Origin: Stylonectria norvegica
Taxonomy: Eukaryota; Ascomycota; Sordariomycetes; Hypocreales; Nectriaceae
Assembly (NCBI GenBank): GCA_014621405.1
Contig: JAANBC010000119.1
Location: forward strand, 1 to 64,000
DNA: 64,000 nucleotides
Reading direction: 5' to 3'
The notes under the pieces are model-generated. The model was not told where the DNA came from and ran no database searches. It saw only the letters and a list, made by a program, of their open reading frames with translations. Of this stretch, positions 44,401-55,481 are shown piece after piece (position 1 is the first letter of the stretch; each line of letters begins with the position of its first letter). The position numbers and the translations under genes are program-made.

Positions 44401-45983
44401 TCCCTGATGAAGTCCTCAGCATACCTTTCATCCTTCAATGAGAGAGCGCAATGAAATCGGTAGAGTAGGTTGAATTCGACAGTGACCTGGTTTCCGATGC
44501 CTTGCGATACGTTCTTCTCTTTGGGCATAGTAACACGAGGGTCGAGTGTGAAGTTGCTATCAAACTGGTGGAAGCCCATCAGGGCTCTCAGGTAGTCGTG
44601 GATGGAGACCTGGATATACATGCCGCATGTGATGCTAATCGGGCTGTGTCAGCATGGTGATCATATGGCCAATATGTTCCAGACTTACAGGCGAGCAGTG
44701 TTGAACAGATCATTATCCAGCTTGTCCCATGCGGCTTCCCAAGCCACGTTGAAGCCTTCGACTGTCGCTTTGTCCGGCTGCGCTTGGTCAAGTCTTTCCT
44801 GAAGACTCCGAGCTAGCTGGTCGTACTTGTCATCGGGCTTTTCTCCGCCAGATTTCCACTCCTTCCAGGCACTGGCATAGGTATTCAACAACTCTTTAAA
44901 GCTGTCACTGTCGTCTTTGACGAAATTCTTTGCGGCCGCTGCGAGCTTTGGAAGGCTGTACTTGCGAGGGACGGAAAACTTCCCATTCTCATTGATACGC
45001 CGAAGCTGGGAAGCGCAATAGTTGTGGTATCTGTTGTACATGACGAGCATGATGCAAACACCAGGCGGTTGTCGAAGAAGTCTGTCTTCGGCGAATGTGT
45101 CTGGCTTGAGGAGGCCAAGCTTGTACTTGTCGTCACGGACCTTGCGTTGCATCTCGTCCGTAAATCCGTAGAGAGGGGAGAGGTCCAAGTAGGACGAGGT
45201 ATCAGAGATGTTCTTGTCCTTCTCATTCGTTCTGAAGATGTCATGGATGATGATGGTGGCATGGTAGATGAGCATGCTAGAAAGACCAGATTTGCTTTCA
45301 CGGCCATCGTCCTCTCGCGCCATCAAGCGATCAAAGAGATCGCCGGCATCTGGAAGTGCTCCCAAGGGATGTGTCTTGGAAGGCACCGTCTTGGCATATG
45401 GAGCACCGGCTTGGCCAAGGTGTGGGTGTATGGCGCTGTTGAACTTCCCGTCGGCAGTGCGGTATTTGAAGGCATCGCCGAGGTAGGACAAGGGGGGGTG
45501 AAGCATGCGCTCGTACTTGCCAGCAACCGAGTCTTGGATCAGGCCCGCTCTGAGGTTGCTGTCGTTTGACAAGGATGCGACTATTTCAGCTCCAGCTTGC
45601 ATCTATACTAGGTTAACAATCGCCCTCGTACAATGAAGCAATCAAGGCACTTACGTCCACGCCCTTTCCAAGCAGGAGTCTGGTGAATAGAGTCGTAAAC
45701 TCAGGAATATTACCGAAACTAAGTTTTCGAACATCGGCGAATAGGTTCTGAAGGTTGGCCACGATACCATCAGGGCGGCTTTTGTCCTTCCTCAATCATC
45801 AGTATAGTTCATTACGAGGAGTCGCTCTCAGCTCACCCCAATCAGAGCATCGCCATGGAATTCTGCCAGATAGGTAGCCTTGTCAAGCAGCTCGTTCAGC
45901 TTGTCAATCTCGCTCTCCAACATACGGGATCGGGCCGGTCCGATCCCGCCGTTGAACAACGGGCGCTGAGTATCAGACGACAT
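41446..45983 (-). CDS. Fatty-acid heme dioxygenase with degenerate P450 domain (Ppo family, PpoC-like)
   Basis: Eleven exons on the minus strand: 45837-45983, 45655-45786, 44689-45602, 44159-44634, 44035-44110, 43709-43979, 43073-43659, 42584-43022, 42232-42531, 41754-42174 and 41446-41687. They encode 1334 residues, longer than the roughly 1100 typical of Ppo proteins. The N-terminal peroxidase-like dioxygenase domain has the distal His213 in IIIHDIFRTN and the Tyr-radical/proximal-His motif YRFH (Tyr456, His459), which is usually YRWH. The C-terminal half is P450-like, with RESVRLPIIRRAVQ resembling the ExxR region. Where the heme-binding cysteine loop is expected (about 1142-1154) it reads FASYHPKHTAAMG, without Cys. 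In Aspergillus PpoC the same loss leaves a 10R-dioxygenase with an inactive P450 half. It probably makes hydroperoxides of oleate or linoleate (psi-factor oxylipins). It is divergent from a peroxygenase gene. Confidence 0.9.
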
Positions 45984-47158
45984 CTCGAGCAATTGGACGC
46001 GTCAAGTTTGAAAATTATAGAGTTGTCCGGGCTCACTTAGAGCAGACGGAGAAGTGGAGGAGAGGGAGAGATACCGAAAACGATTCCATTATCTTCAGCA
46101 ACGGCGCAGAACGAGGATATATACAGCACATTCTCGATACGGAGATGACAGCGGAATGGCGGCGTAAACTGCATGCCCGTCGAAGCGCTCGGCCGCATGA
46201 CAGTATCGAACTGATAGGTGCTGAATCTATTGAATCCATATGTGGGCTTTGCGCAATTCCCAGCATGGAGCATACGGGACCGCCCGCAGGCTATACCGCA
46301 AGCTCAACACTAGAGATGCGGGCGGCCCATTGGAGAAGCAATAGTCCCTTCAGCTCCGTGTCAGGACGCCCATATGCAAGGGAATGCAGAAAAGCTGGGG
46401 TTCTCTGACAAACCAGGCTAGACTCATTGGACAATCCAAGGGGGACGACCCCGAGCTGAGGAATCTCTTGCGTGCAGCTCCTAGGGTATGGTCTCGGCAG
46501 TCTGACCGTTTCTTCAAGGCTCTAGTGTAGTGTCTGCCGTCCCTCCTAGGATCATGATGCATCAATTCTTGCGTCTAGTCAACGCGGGGCCTCGAGTCTA
46601 GATGCCCGCCATACAGCCACAACATTGTAGCGAGCTCAAAGCCTCCAATCTCACGCAAGACAACACAATCGTCCTCTATCCATTGGCCGACGTGTGCATG
46701 TAGCTGCCAAGAGAGTGAGACTCGGCTGACTTCAGCTGCACCTTCGGGGACCTCTAATCCACGTTCAGGTGCGGCGTGAGGGGCCTCAAAGCGTCTATCG
46801 ACGATCTAATACAGGACTAGACATGACGGGCCGCCTATAGCCTATGGTTTGGCGAAAGAAACGGCCCTGCCGTCTTGGTGTCACCGTAGGAGATGCCTTT
46901 GCATCAGTGGAAAGTGAGACTGGTAGAAGTCTAGGAATAGATAACCAAGGAATGGATGCGAACTTACGCTTTGACTTGGACAGCCTGTGGTCGGAGGTGA
47001 GGCCCCTTCGAGAATAGACCTGCAGCTCTGAGATCGGGGATTCCGTTCATTAATGCGGTTGTTATCTTACCTGCCTTATTTCTCGTCTGGCATTCCCTGG
47101 TCTTTCTCTCAGCAGTCTGGTGTTTCCTCGTATCCACGGCTCCCACCCAACAAGCAAG
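45984..47158. other. Divergent promoter region between dioxygenase and peroxygenase genes
   Basis: About 1.2 kb separates the start codons at 45983 (minus) and 47159 (plus). No gene was recognised inside. Any shared control elements for the two oxidative enzymes should lie here. Confidence 0.45.
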
Positions 47159-48004
47159 ATGGCATCGTCAACAGCATCTTCAACGGCATCTCTTACTTCT
47201 TGCCCGCTGAAAAAGGGAGTTTACTCTCACTCTGGGCCCTCGGACATCCGTAGTCCATGCCCGCTCATCAACTCACTGGCAAACCATGGCTATATCCCCC
47301 GCGACGGGCGCAATGTTCGAGCCAGCGAGCTGACGGCCGCCATGAACGAGGTCGGGCTATCTTCTGCCCTCGGTGCTGTCTTCAGTCACCCGATCTTTAA
47401 TGAGAACAACAAGGCCTTCGGTCAGAACCTCGAGGCTCCAAAGCAGCCTCGCTCGTTCTTCGGCAATGTGTGGTATCTGTTCCGCAACCCTTGGGCAGCT
47501 CTGTTCTCTGCCTTCGCAATGCGCAAGCCCGGGCAGGAAGACTCCGCGGGCACCAAGTGCATCAACATCGACCAGCTTGGCCTGCCGGGGGTGGTCGAAC
47601 ATGACATCTCTTTGACCCGTCGCGACCATCAACAGGGTGACAACATCACGCTACAGCCGGACCTGGTCAGAGACTTGTTGGCGTCTTCGACCGACGGCAA
47701 GACGCTTACCGCGGCAGACCTGGCAGCATTGCGCAGACGCAGGATCGACAAGCAGCACGAGGTCAATCCGGGCTTATACTACGGGCCTCTGCAGCACCAG
47801 ATTGCGTGCACCGAAATTGCGCTCGTTCTGGATGTCTTCGGTGACGGCGACAAAGTTCGTTGTGATTATGCGCGTGCTTTCTTTCAGGAGGAGAGGCTAC
47901 CCATCGAGGAAGGGTGGAAGAGGAGACGGTGGTGGTCTCTTGGGTTTCTCGAGCTTGGCAAGACTGTTATGAAGGTCAAGAAGCTTGTTGGAGTGGATGT
48001 CTGA
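47159..48004 (+). CDS. Heme-thiolate peroxygenase (chloroperoxidase/UPO family)
   Basis: An intronless frame of 281 residues starts with ATG at 47159; the upstream extension has no ATG. The family signature PCPLINSLANHGYIPRDG carries the heme-ligating Cys34, and EHDISLTRRD contains the conserved Glu147-His148-Asp149 group that binds the metal and assists peroxide cleavage. The short length matches the compact class of unspecific peroxygenases. The N-terminus (MASSTASSTASLTSCPLKKG) is polar and is not a signal peptide, so the protein is probably intracellular, unlike many secreted members. These enzymes insert oxygen from peroxides into C-H bonds or oxidise halide. The divergent neighbour is a fatty-acid dioxygenase whose product is a hydroperoxide, which suggests but does not prove a joint pathway. 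Confidence 0.9.
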   Translation: MASSTASSTASLTSCPLKKGVYSHSGPSDIRSPCPLINSLANHGYIPRDGRNVRASELTAAMNEVGLSSALGAVFSHPIFNENNKAFGQNLEAPKQPRSFFGNVWYLFRNPWAALFSAFAMRKPGQEDSAGTKCINIDQLGLPGVVEHDISLTRRDHQQGDNITLQPDLVRDLLASSTDGKTLTAADLAALRRRRIDKQHEVNPGLYYGPLQHQIACTEIALVLDVFGDGDKVRCDYARAFFQEERLPIEEGWKRRRWWSLGFLELGKTVMKVKKLVGVDV

Positions 48005-49437
48005 AAATCTCAGATCTAATAAGGACAATGCGCATTTGCGGGTTAGTTGTTAATGGTGGATATTGGAGAAAACGCTTTTATAATCTTATGAGTGCCTTTT
48101 TGTTGTATTCGAATTCATTCCAGACATCGAAGCACTGTTCTTCGGATTGCAACTTTGCAAATAGTAGGGAGTAGCTGTGTGAATAAAGGTTGATGGGCGC
48201 GAGGCGAATAAACTGGTGTATAACTGTGAACGTTTCTACAGCGACTATAGTCTATTTCTTTTCATCTTCTAGCGCTGGACCATGTTGTAATATCCGTCTC
48301 AGTTTCGTTGTCGCCATGCAACACAGCGTGCGCCTTCAAGCCTTGAGGGTTAGGTATCCTACGACTGCTCGTAATTGTCGCTGTTTGTCAGTCATGAATC
48401 TCAGTCAGTAGTGTCCCTTCTTTAGCTGGTCTGGAAGTAGCACCGACCTTGAAGAAAAAAAAGGCGAAGCATCGTCCTCAACAGAATAATCGGAATCGAA
48501 TGATGGCCTTCGCCACATCGCACATCGCACTACAGTGCCCTGACACAATCATCGCGCTCAGGGCATCCCGCAAGACACCATCATCGCACTCATGTGCCAG
48601 AACACAATCTTCGCAGCAGCTCCCATAGGAACCTTGATTACGTCTGCCTCTCCGAAAGGGAAGCAGCGGCGTCCCAAGGCCCTGTATTTCTGATGCCGTC
48701 TGAAGCATCGATTGACGCCAGGCCGTCGCCGGCAGACCTGTCATTCCCGCGTAGAGCGAGGGACAAGATGGTGTTGAAGATTACTCCGAGTTTCTCACAT
48801 GCGGGAGAGCGCCGTCTGCAGAGCAGAAAGGCACGACAGGCTACACGGGGCAGCCTGTCTGTTTGTAGCATGGAAGCGCGACGTTGAAGAGGACGATGCT
48901 TGAAGAGGAAAGAAAGAAGCAAAAATTGAGCGTCGCAAGAAAGCTTTACATATTACGGTGCGATCCAATCCTAGGTATGACTCAGTCCTACCACAAGGTT
49001 CAATAATATTTACCACAGGCCAATGGGACTTTGCCGTTAAGAAGTTTGACCCACCAATCATTGTCAGATAAACTCAAATGAAGGAAGGGCGTCTCAGTGC
49101 TGGCATCGAGTCTGCAGTCTCCAGAGTTCAGTTCGTTGTGTTCGATTGCGTTGCGAATCCCAGGCCTTAAGCGACTGCATCACCACAACCCATAGCCAAG
49201 GTAGACTTCTAGGATCGTGGTGGGAAAACATGATATCTGTGGCTATTTGGCTAGATTCATTGCTTATCATGGAGCTTGCAGCCTAACGCTGTATTGTTGA
49301 GTGTCATGCAGCTTGAATCTTTCGCGCAACAAGACACTAGGTTCCATATTGCAGCAAAAACACTAAAGCTACAGTGAACATTAAGATATAACAAAGCACC
49401 CAGTCAACCAGCAGTAAAATGAATCCCCTCAATCTTC
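48005..49437. other. Intergenic region with no recognised gene
   Basis: About 1.4 kb separates the convergent peroxygenase and unknown-protein genes. Short overlapping frames only; the section 48480-48900 is GC-richer but gives no consistent protein. Confidence 0.4.
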
Positions 49438-50300
49438 CTAAGCATCTGGTCCAAAATTGTCCTTGCACCACTTCTCAAAAGCCTCGTCATTGAAGAGAAC
49501 CATGTTTCGTGTCTCGTACTGCACCTGGCCTCCCTCCCAAATCAGCACAAACGATATCCCGTTGATCAAGTTCAAGGCCAGGGCGAGAACCTTGGTGCTC
49601 GGTCGACGAGCCAGCGCGTGCTGTAAGCCTGGATACAGATGGCCGAGATTGACAACCCGGGAACCATTGTCACGCTGCACAACGTAGGTGTCGTTACGAC
49701 CGAGCCATACCGACTCGACGCCACGAGGATTGTTGGCGACGCCGGAGGACGCGGGCAGCTTGAACATGATGGCGTCATCTTCTGCGCGGATGAAGTATCT
49801 GCCCTCTGTGCCCAGGGATAGGAACTTGGGGCGTTCGACATCGTGTTCATCTAGGAACTCGACGAGACCCTCGTAGTCTCCGAGGTTGCTGTCATCTAAA
49901 GGGAAATTCTTTGTCAGTACTACGGGTTTTTGAAGTGCTTGTTGTGGTTGCACGGTCGAAACGTTGACGATTGGTATGAGTTAGGAAAGACTACATACTT
50001 TTCGCAGCGATGTCCCCTTCATGCAGACGAATACACCGAAAGTAGTTGTTGTTGGGTCCAAGGACGCAATAAAAACTTTCGTTATCGCCTCTTACGTGGT
50101 CTTGCGAAACTTCGCAATGGTCTCCAATAGCGTTCGAGACAATGCTACTCTAGTTAGCCGACGGATGTCCCAAATCATAGCTTTCATGATCTCAACACGG
50201 TGATTTACCCATAGCTTTTCCAGCGTGCGCTGAAGAAGAAATACTCACCAACGAGGCTCAGAGCGGGAGGGTCATCGGGGATGGTCTGGGAAGGCGACAT
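49438..50300 (-). CDS. Conserved-looking protein of unknown function (246 aa)
   Basis: Three exons on the minus strand, 50209-50300, 49999-50147 and 49438-49937, give 246 residues with phases that agree at both junctions. The model rests on in-frame sequence such as DNESFYCVLGPNNNYFRCIR and LHEGDIAAK before the second intron, and VLTKNFPLDDSNLGDYEGLV after it. The first junction (GTAAAT donor, TAGAG acceptor) is the weakest part; a stronger GTGAGT donor at 50248 does not keep the frame with any visible acceptor. The protein has no signal peptide or clear membrane segment, and I recognise no domain. The C-terminal part has alternating strands (FVLIWEGGQVQYETRNMVLF) suggesting a beta-rich fold. 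Confidence 0.6.
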
Positions 50301-51307
50301 GTCTGGAGCGTAGATGTAGTGTCGGGTGTGCTTTTGGTGATTTTCTCGTAAGATCGAACAGTATCAGAGGGTTTGCAAGATTAAAAATCTGGTACCATGC
50401 ATTTTTTATAGACGAAGATCAACCACATACAGAGTGACTGTGGCTTTACACTAACTGCGAGTTTGTCAATCACGTAGCATCAGAATGGTTGCAGCCGCTC
50501 ATATCTTTGAGGTGCCGAATCGTGGTACGACGGCAAAGATATCTTGAACTGGGCATGGCCGAGGGAGTCATAGTCACGAGCTTCATTATCCGATGGCCGT
50601 GTAGTTCGCAGAAGCGTTTGTCGTCGGAGTACTGTGTAATGCTGGCCATGGGAAACAAAACTTGTGCGACGTGTTCGTCTTCCAAAATGGAGCAATCTCC
50701 GGTTTTGTGATGTGTTTGTTGAGAGTCGTCTAAACTCCCGAGACAGACTGACGGGTCATGAAACCGAGAAGACCTTGCTGGGCGTGAGTCATGGGGCGGG
50801 AAGAAAACACCGGATGCTTTGCGCATCAGGTGATTCTTACCAAGATGGTCTCTAGAGTAATGCCCAAATCGATTGACAATAGATGTTTTTGAGAACTATG
50901 CTATAGCTAATATACAATGTAGGATTTGGGAAGAGTAAGGTAGTAGGTGGTCAACTGCCATTTCCTGAGTCATGACATACCCTCTTTATCTTCAGCCTTA
51001 CGAAGTCGTCGATCTAGCATTTTACCTACTCATGAGAAGCTGATGTTAAGGAAAGGGGTATCTCGATAATCTCTTCTACCTACTTAGTCACACTTCTCAA
51101 CCGAAAATTGTTCCAACATGCTTCCTTAGTAGCGTGGGACGCAGCCCTTTCCATATCATCCGTATATTCCCCGCATAAAGACCGATGTAAACTGCTATAA
51201 AGCCATCCGATCCTCCAAAAAAGTATTGCGGGAGGGTCAACCAAGCCATCCCTGTTCCTTATCTTTGTTGTCGCCCAGTCTCATCAAAAACAAAATACCC
51301 AGAGCAA
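50301..51307. other. Intergenic region with no recognised gene
   Basis: One kb upstream of the unknown-protein gene and downstream of the M50-like gene. Overlapping short frames near 50470-50860 on both strands show no domain. Confidence 0.4.
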
Positions 51308-52207
51308 TTACGTAGGGATAAACTTCTGCAAGTCCTTCTCCTGTTCGGAAAACGATTGCGAAAAGGCCGCCAGCCCAGCAACCATACCAGCCGCCATAAA
51401 TAGAACCGAAATGATAGACCAGATCACCCCCCAGCACTGCGAGGATCCTCCGTAGCGTTTGGCAAAAACGCTGGCGTCGGAGGAGTTGACCTTTCTCAGA
51501 ATCAGGTCATCGCAGATATCCCACACGCTGTAGAGCGACGACATAACGCCGATGAAGAGGACCACGAACCGCAACGCCTGCGCATGTGATATGAACCAAC
51601 ACGCAATCAAGAGGCCCACGGCGAGCAGAACGGTGAGGATGGTGAGCCAGTCGCGTTTGCCCCACCACAGCGTCAATAGAAAGCAAGCGGCGAGAACAAA
51701 GCTGGCTACTTTACTTGCGACGATGTCGAAGCCGCAGAAGATGAGAAGTGCTCCGATGAGACTGGATCCTAGATATCCAGCTGGGAGCGTGAAGGCGCTC
51801 TTCCCGCCGACCATGTGTGTGACTCCACCTTCGTTGGGGTCGAGGCTGATAGACTTGACGCGGCCACCGGTGAGAACGGCTGTGATGGCGTGGCCAAACT
51901 CGTGAAAAGCAATGACGAGCATCTAAACGTGTTAGTTGGCGTTGGAGCACGATGAGGCATTCGCGACGGAGGCACTCACCTTGAAAGGCCATAGAACCAT
52001 GCGCACATACGGCACGTTCCAGAGAATCGCGATAATGACCACATACGCGGCGATGACTCCCAATGTCACTTGCTGCGTATGATTGACGTTCTGAAGGTCC
52101 CGGCTTGCTAGGGTGTTGAAGCCATCGTCGTGTCTCGAGGCGAGCTGTACCACGCCGATGCGGAACAAGGGCCGTCCAGCCAGTGCTTCAGACGGGGCAG
52201 GGGCCAT
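51308..52207 (-). CDS. Peptidase M50B-like multi-pass membrane metalloprotease
   Basis: Two exons on the minus strand, 51980-52207 and 51308-51922, encode 280 residues; the 57-bp intron is phase 0. An N-terminal membrane segment (VTLGVIAAYVVIIAILW) is followed by the zinc-binding motif HEFGH (His83, Glu84, His87) at the start of exon 2, inside a hydrophobic helix (MLVIAFHEFGHAITAVLTGG). At least five further hydrophobic helices follow, with the partner Asp motif likely in VWDICDD near residue 215. The arrangement fits the M50B-like family of fungi and bacteria, relatives of site-2 proteases. The family's substrates in fungi are unknown. Confidence 0.85.
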
Positions 52208-53163
52208 GCCAGCGGCGGAAGATGCTGTGAACTTGCTCAGGCAGCTGTGATGTTACTATCCAGGCGCAACGTCCGGTGCAGATAAAGATGCTGTAAGGCG
52301 AGAGTTTTCGTATTGTAGGAGCGAGATGATTGATGAAATGGGATTCCCATCGCCAAAGCCTTTGACTCGCTGAGGGCTGGTGTTAAATTCCAGATGCCCT
52401 GCCACTTGTTGACGCGGCACTGGGGAGGCGGAGCTGAAACAGTGCCTCTCGGTGGGGTGGCTGGGCATGATTTTGGACATTTCATTGGTTGGTAAAAATA
52501 AATCACACAGGTAACAGTGGAGTACTTTGTTCCCCCGCTGCTCATCAGGTCTAGCTCAATGCCGGGGCAACGTCACCCTCTCATGAATGAAACTTGAGTT
52601 TACTTGGCAGAGTGGACAATGAAGCACTGGAAGTAGCCAAACCACGGCCTACTTGAAGAATTCATTTTGCAGCTTGATGAGCGTTATATCCGGTAGTCCT
52701 AAATCCTATAATAATGTGGTGTTTATGTCCTCCCAAGGAGCTAAGACAGCAACAGATGTTGAGATATTGATGGATACCACTATGATTTACATCCTCTCAA
52801 TCAACTATCGGGTAGCACGCAGGGAAAACCCCCCGAGAATGTTAAACATGTTAACAAATAAGAATTTAAATAATAAGAATTATAAGTCTCTAATAATTAT
52901 AGCTAATTATTATTATTACAAATATTAAGAGCTCAGGAATAACAAGAAACTTACTACGCTTCCCTTTATAATAATACTCTTACTCTTTTGTCGCGATGAC
53001 ATATATGTATCTCGCTATCCTGCATTGGTCATGACCCCTGCGAGGTCACGAGATAACCTGGTATGACCTTCTCAATCATGAGAAGGCCGAGAGAGAAAAA
53101 ATCAAGCTATTACATTCTCATGAGATCGCCCTGTGACGGCAACATCTTTCTTCTTATTTCCTA
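52208..53163. other. Intergenic region with a small AT-rich tract
   Basis: The first 350 bp is probably the promoter of the M50-like gene. From about 52845 to 52985 the sequence is almost pure A/T with many TAA and ATT runs, a smaller version of the island at 14-15.4 kb. No transposon ends were recognised. Confidence 0.5.
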
Positions 53164-53505
53164 ATGAGATATAGTTTAGAACGGTTTCAACCCAGGATGC
53201 TCCCCCTCGATGACGAGGAGCCCTATGTCCCTTTCATTGGGCCCCGCGAACGCCCTTATGGCTATGAGGAGCCACAGGTGTTTGTCATCAATCCCGTCGA
53301 ACGCCCTCTCGGCTGGGTGGATCAGCCATTCATCGGCCCCCTTAACTTACCCCCTGCGCCTCCCATCCTGTTTGATGGACCTCCAGGAGTCATGATAGCA
53401 GGCCCCGTGGAGGTGAACGACTCGAGCATTGCGGCGAGCATCATCATTCGAGCGTGTTGTGGAGTTATCAATGGTCATTGTAGGCTGTCAAAAATCAAAA
53501 GCTAG
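53164..53505 (+). CDS. Small Pro-rich ORF with 17-residue repeats
   Basis: A 113-residue frame contains two adjacent 17-residue units, EPYVPFIGPRERPYGYE (53218-53268) and EPQVFVINPVERPLGWV (53269-53319), and a third partial unit starting DQPFIGPLNLPPAPP. The shared pattern is E-P-x-V-x-x-I-x-P-x-E-R-P-x-G-(Y/W). The DNA of the units has diverged while the protein pattern is kept, which argues that the frame is or was coding. There is no signal peptide and no recognised domain. The last 30 residues look non-native and may be read past a splice site. An internal ATG at 53197 is another possible start. Confidence 0.35.
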   Translation: MRYSLERFQPRMLPLDDEEPYVPFIGPRERPYGYEEPQVFVINPVERPLGWVDQPFIGPLNLPPAPPILFDGPPGVMIAGPVEVNDSSIAASIIIRACCGVINGHCRLSKIKS

Positions 53506-53800
53506 GTTGACACGTGGCGTCTGCTACATTCACGGAGTTTTGGAAGTGCGCCAGTCACGATTCGTCGATTACTATAGGCCTGTCCAGACAAGCGGACTTT
53601 TGTGTATTTTTCCTTGTCCCAAACGCGAACATTGGTATGAGAGTAGCTTGGCCAATGTGGAAGTGGGGAGATATTTCTCATGCTATACATACTGCGATAC
53701 GTTTATTGGCATTTATCTATCGGTATTCGGTTCCGCTTCATCATCTGAAACTCAGGATTAGGCCTAAGTACTAAGGCTTTTATAGAGATAAGTTATTACT

Positions 53801-53836
53801 TTAGGGATTGTTTTAGGGATTATTTCAGGGATTGTT
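53801..53836. repeat. Three tandem 12-bp copies
   Basis: TTAGGGATTGTT, TTAGGGATTATT and TCAGGGATTGTT follow one another directly. The unit resembles the telomeric hexamer TTAGGG only in its first half and is not a telomere repeat. Confidence 0.7.
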
Positions 53837-54212
53837 ATAAAGATAATGTTACATGTTATACTCCAATTTCTGACTTTCCTCAAGTATACATTAGGCTCGC
53901 TCTATTACAACTGTCACCGAAACTCTCCTCCAATTTCGAGTGGAAGCATTCATTTTGACTCGTAATATTGCAATGGGGGTAATGCTTTCGATAGTGAGCA
54001 CGAATTCTGATTTGCTTCTGTTGTGCGGATCTGATGAGCAATGGCTAGATAATTTGCCTTTTTATTGTAAAGGTAGTGATGCTGCTCTGCGTCAAAGTCA
54101 AACTGGAAGGTTGCGGCACTGTGACTCATCCTGCCATGCGGTAAAGTCTGATTTGTCCTCCAAGGTGCCGAGCTATTAGGCTGTACTTGCAGGAGGTTCT
54201 TGGCTAGAGCTG

Positions 54213-54219
54213 TATAAAG
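54213..54219 (+). promoter_or_regulatory. TATA-like element upstream of the 2EXR gene
   Basis: TATAAAG lies 138 bp upstream of the ATG at 54351. Confidence 0.35.
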
Positions 54220-54350
54220 TCAGCCTCTGACCCTGCAATAGGCGTCGTGTTTCCCCTATCTTGTCTCTCTATTCTCAACACGGTGAAGTACATCTGACAG
54301 CTAACTTTGCGCCACTAAAAGACCTCTTCAGGGGCGGGCTTTCTGACAAC

Positions 54351-55481
54351 ATGGCGTCTCCGATGTTTCATTCCTTCCTCAATTTACCATACGAGCTGAG
54401 ACGTCAAATCTGGGAGAGTGCTGCTCGCCCGACTGGCCCCAAACACGCCGGAATACACCATTTCTCTGTCTTTATAAACAGCCAAATAAAAGACGATACC
54501 ACAAAGCCTCGGAGAGCCCTCAAGTATCGTCCCGACACCGATGATAGGACCTACGTGGCTGTAGTCCCCGATCCGCATGAAGACAGCAATGTTGACCGAT
54601 CTGCCTATCTTTGGGATGCTGGGCTTTGGACGGCGTGCAAAGAATCTCGCGAGGTTATCGTGAGACATTTGCAGGTATCCAATTCTCTTGAAAAGGGAAA
54701 ATTGATGAGAATGCAGTACTATCTGCCAAGTTTACCTGCTGCAGTCCGGGACGAGAATTGGAAAGACCATCAAGAAGTTGCAACATTCATCAATGCACCA
54801 ACCCAGAATGCCGACGGAATCGGCGAAAATAGGCAGCTCATGGTTTATCCGTATCAAGACTTGTTCGTGCTGGACCTCGAAGGCATTTCGAAAGCACCGA
54901 AGGAAGCTTGGTGGTGGCGCAAGGTCCTCGATCATTTACGCTTCTCTCCATTCATTTGGGATGGCGGAACCATAAAGCACCTCGCCTTTGAATTCGACCC
55001 CAGTTGGAAACTGCCGCAAAAGTGGAGTGGGGACATGAGCTGCAAAATGCTTTACGATGAGCTTACTCCACGGGGCGGTTTTGTCCAAGCAATCTTCGGT
55101 ATCCTTTATAACTTTATCGGTTGCCGCGTGTGGCTCATAGACCGCGGCACGATTCCCGGGTATAAAGAAATCGATCGTCGGAACATGTACACAGAAATTG
55201 GTGAACATGTACGCTCTCCAGTCTACTACGATTGCGATGGAGAGTTTGTTGAGGTCGATTGGAGGGCATCTGTACATCGGCTGAGGGAAAACGATATCTT
55301 CGGCCGCAGTACGGCAGCGGGATTTCTCGAAGAGCTAATGGACTGGTTGAATCAGGATATATATCAAAGCCGGGAATTTGATGGTTATGAACCTGGCACC
55401 TTTCTACTCGATCCGGAAGATAACCTTGGTGTTCTGGTCCGCAGAGATATGATCGAGGAATGGGGTTCTTCATCTATGTAG
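54351..55481 (+). CDS. 2EXR domain protein (F-box-like)
   Basis: An intronless frame of 376 residues from ATG at 54351; the frame continues upstream only to a TTG. The N-terminus FHSFLNLPYELRRQIWESAA is the classic first half of the 2EXR domain, an F-box-like module that is highly expanded in filamentous ascomycetes. The second half follows near LWTACKESREVIVRHL (about residues 92-107). The rest includes LFVLDLEGISKAPKEAWWWR and the conserved-type sequence IKHLAFEFDPSW. The role of these proteins is not established. Its neighbours share no obvious pathway. Confidence 0.88.
   Translation: MASPMFHSFLNLPYELRRQIWESAARPTGPKHAGIHHFSVFINSQIKDDTTKPRRALKYRPDTDDRTYVAVVPDPHEDSNVDRSAYLWDAGLWTACKESREVIVRHLQVSNSLEKGKLMRMQYYLPSLPAAVRDENWKDHQEVATFINAPTQNADGIGENRQLMVYPYQDLFVLDLEGISKAPKEAWWWRKVLDHLRFSPFIWDGGTIKHLAFEFDPSWKLPQKWSGDMSCKMLYDELTPRGGFVQAIFGILYNFIGCRVWLIDRGTIPGYKEIDRRNMYTEIGEHVRSPVYYDCDGEFVEVDWRASVHRLRENDIFGRSTAAGFLEELMDWLNQDIYQSREFDGYEPGTFLLDPEDNLGVLVRRDMIEEWGSSSM

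Larger units (their letters stand above)
53506..54350. other. Intergenic region before the 2EXR gene
   Basis: Apart from a short 12-bp tandem repeat and a TATA-like element, nothing is recognised here. Confidence 0.4.

Noticed and set aside
53801..53836. Internal telomere-like repeat
   Set aside because: The unit is 12 bp with TTAGGG only in part of each copy, so it is not a telomeric array.
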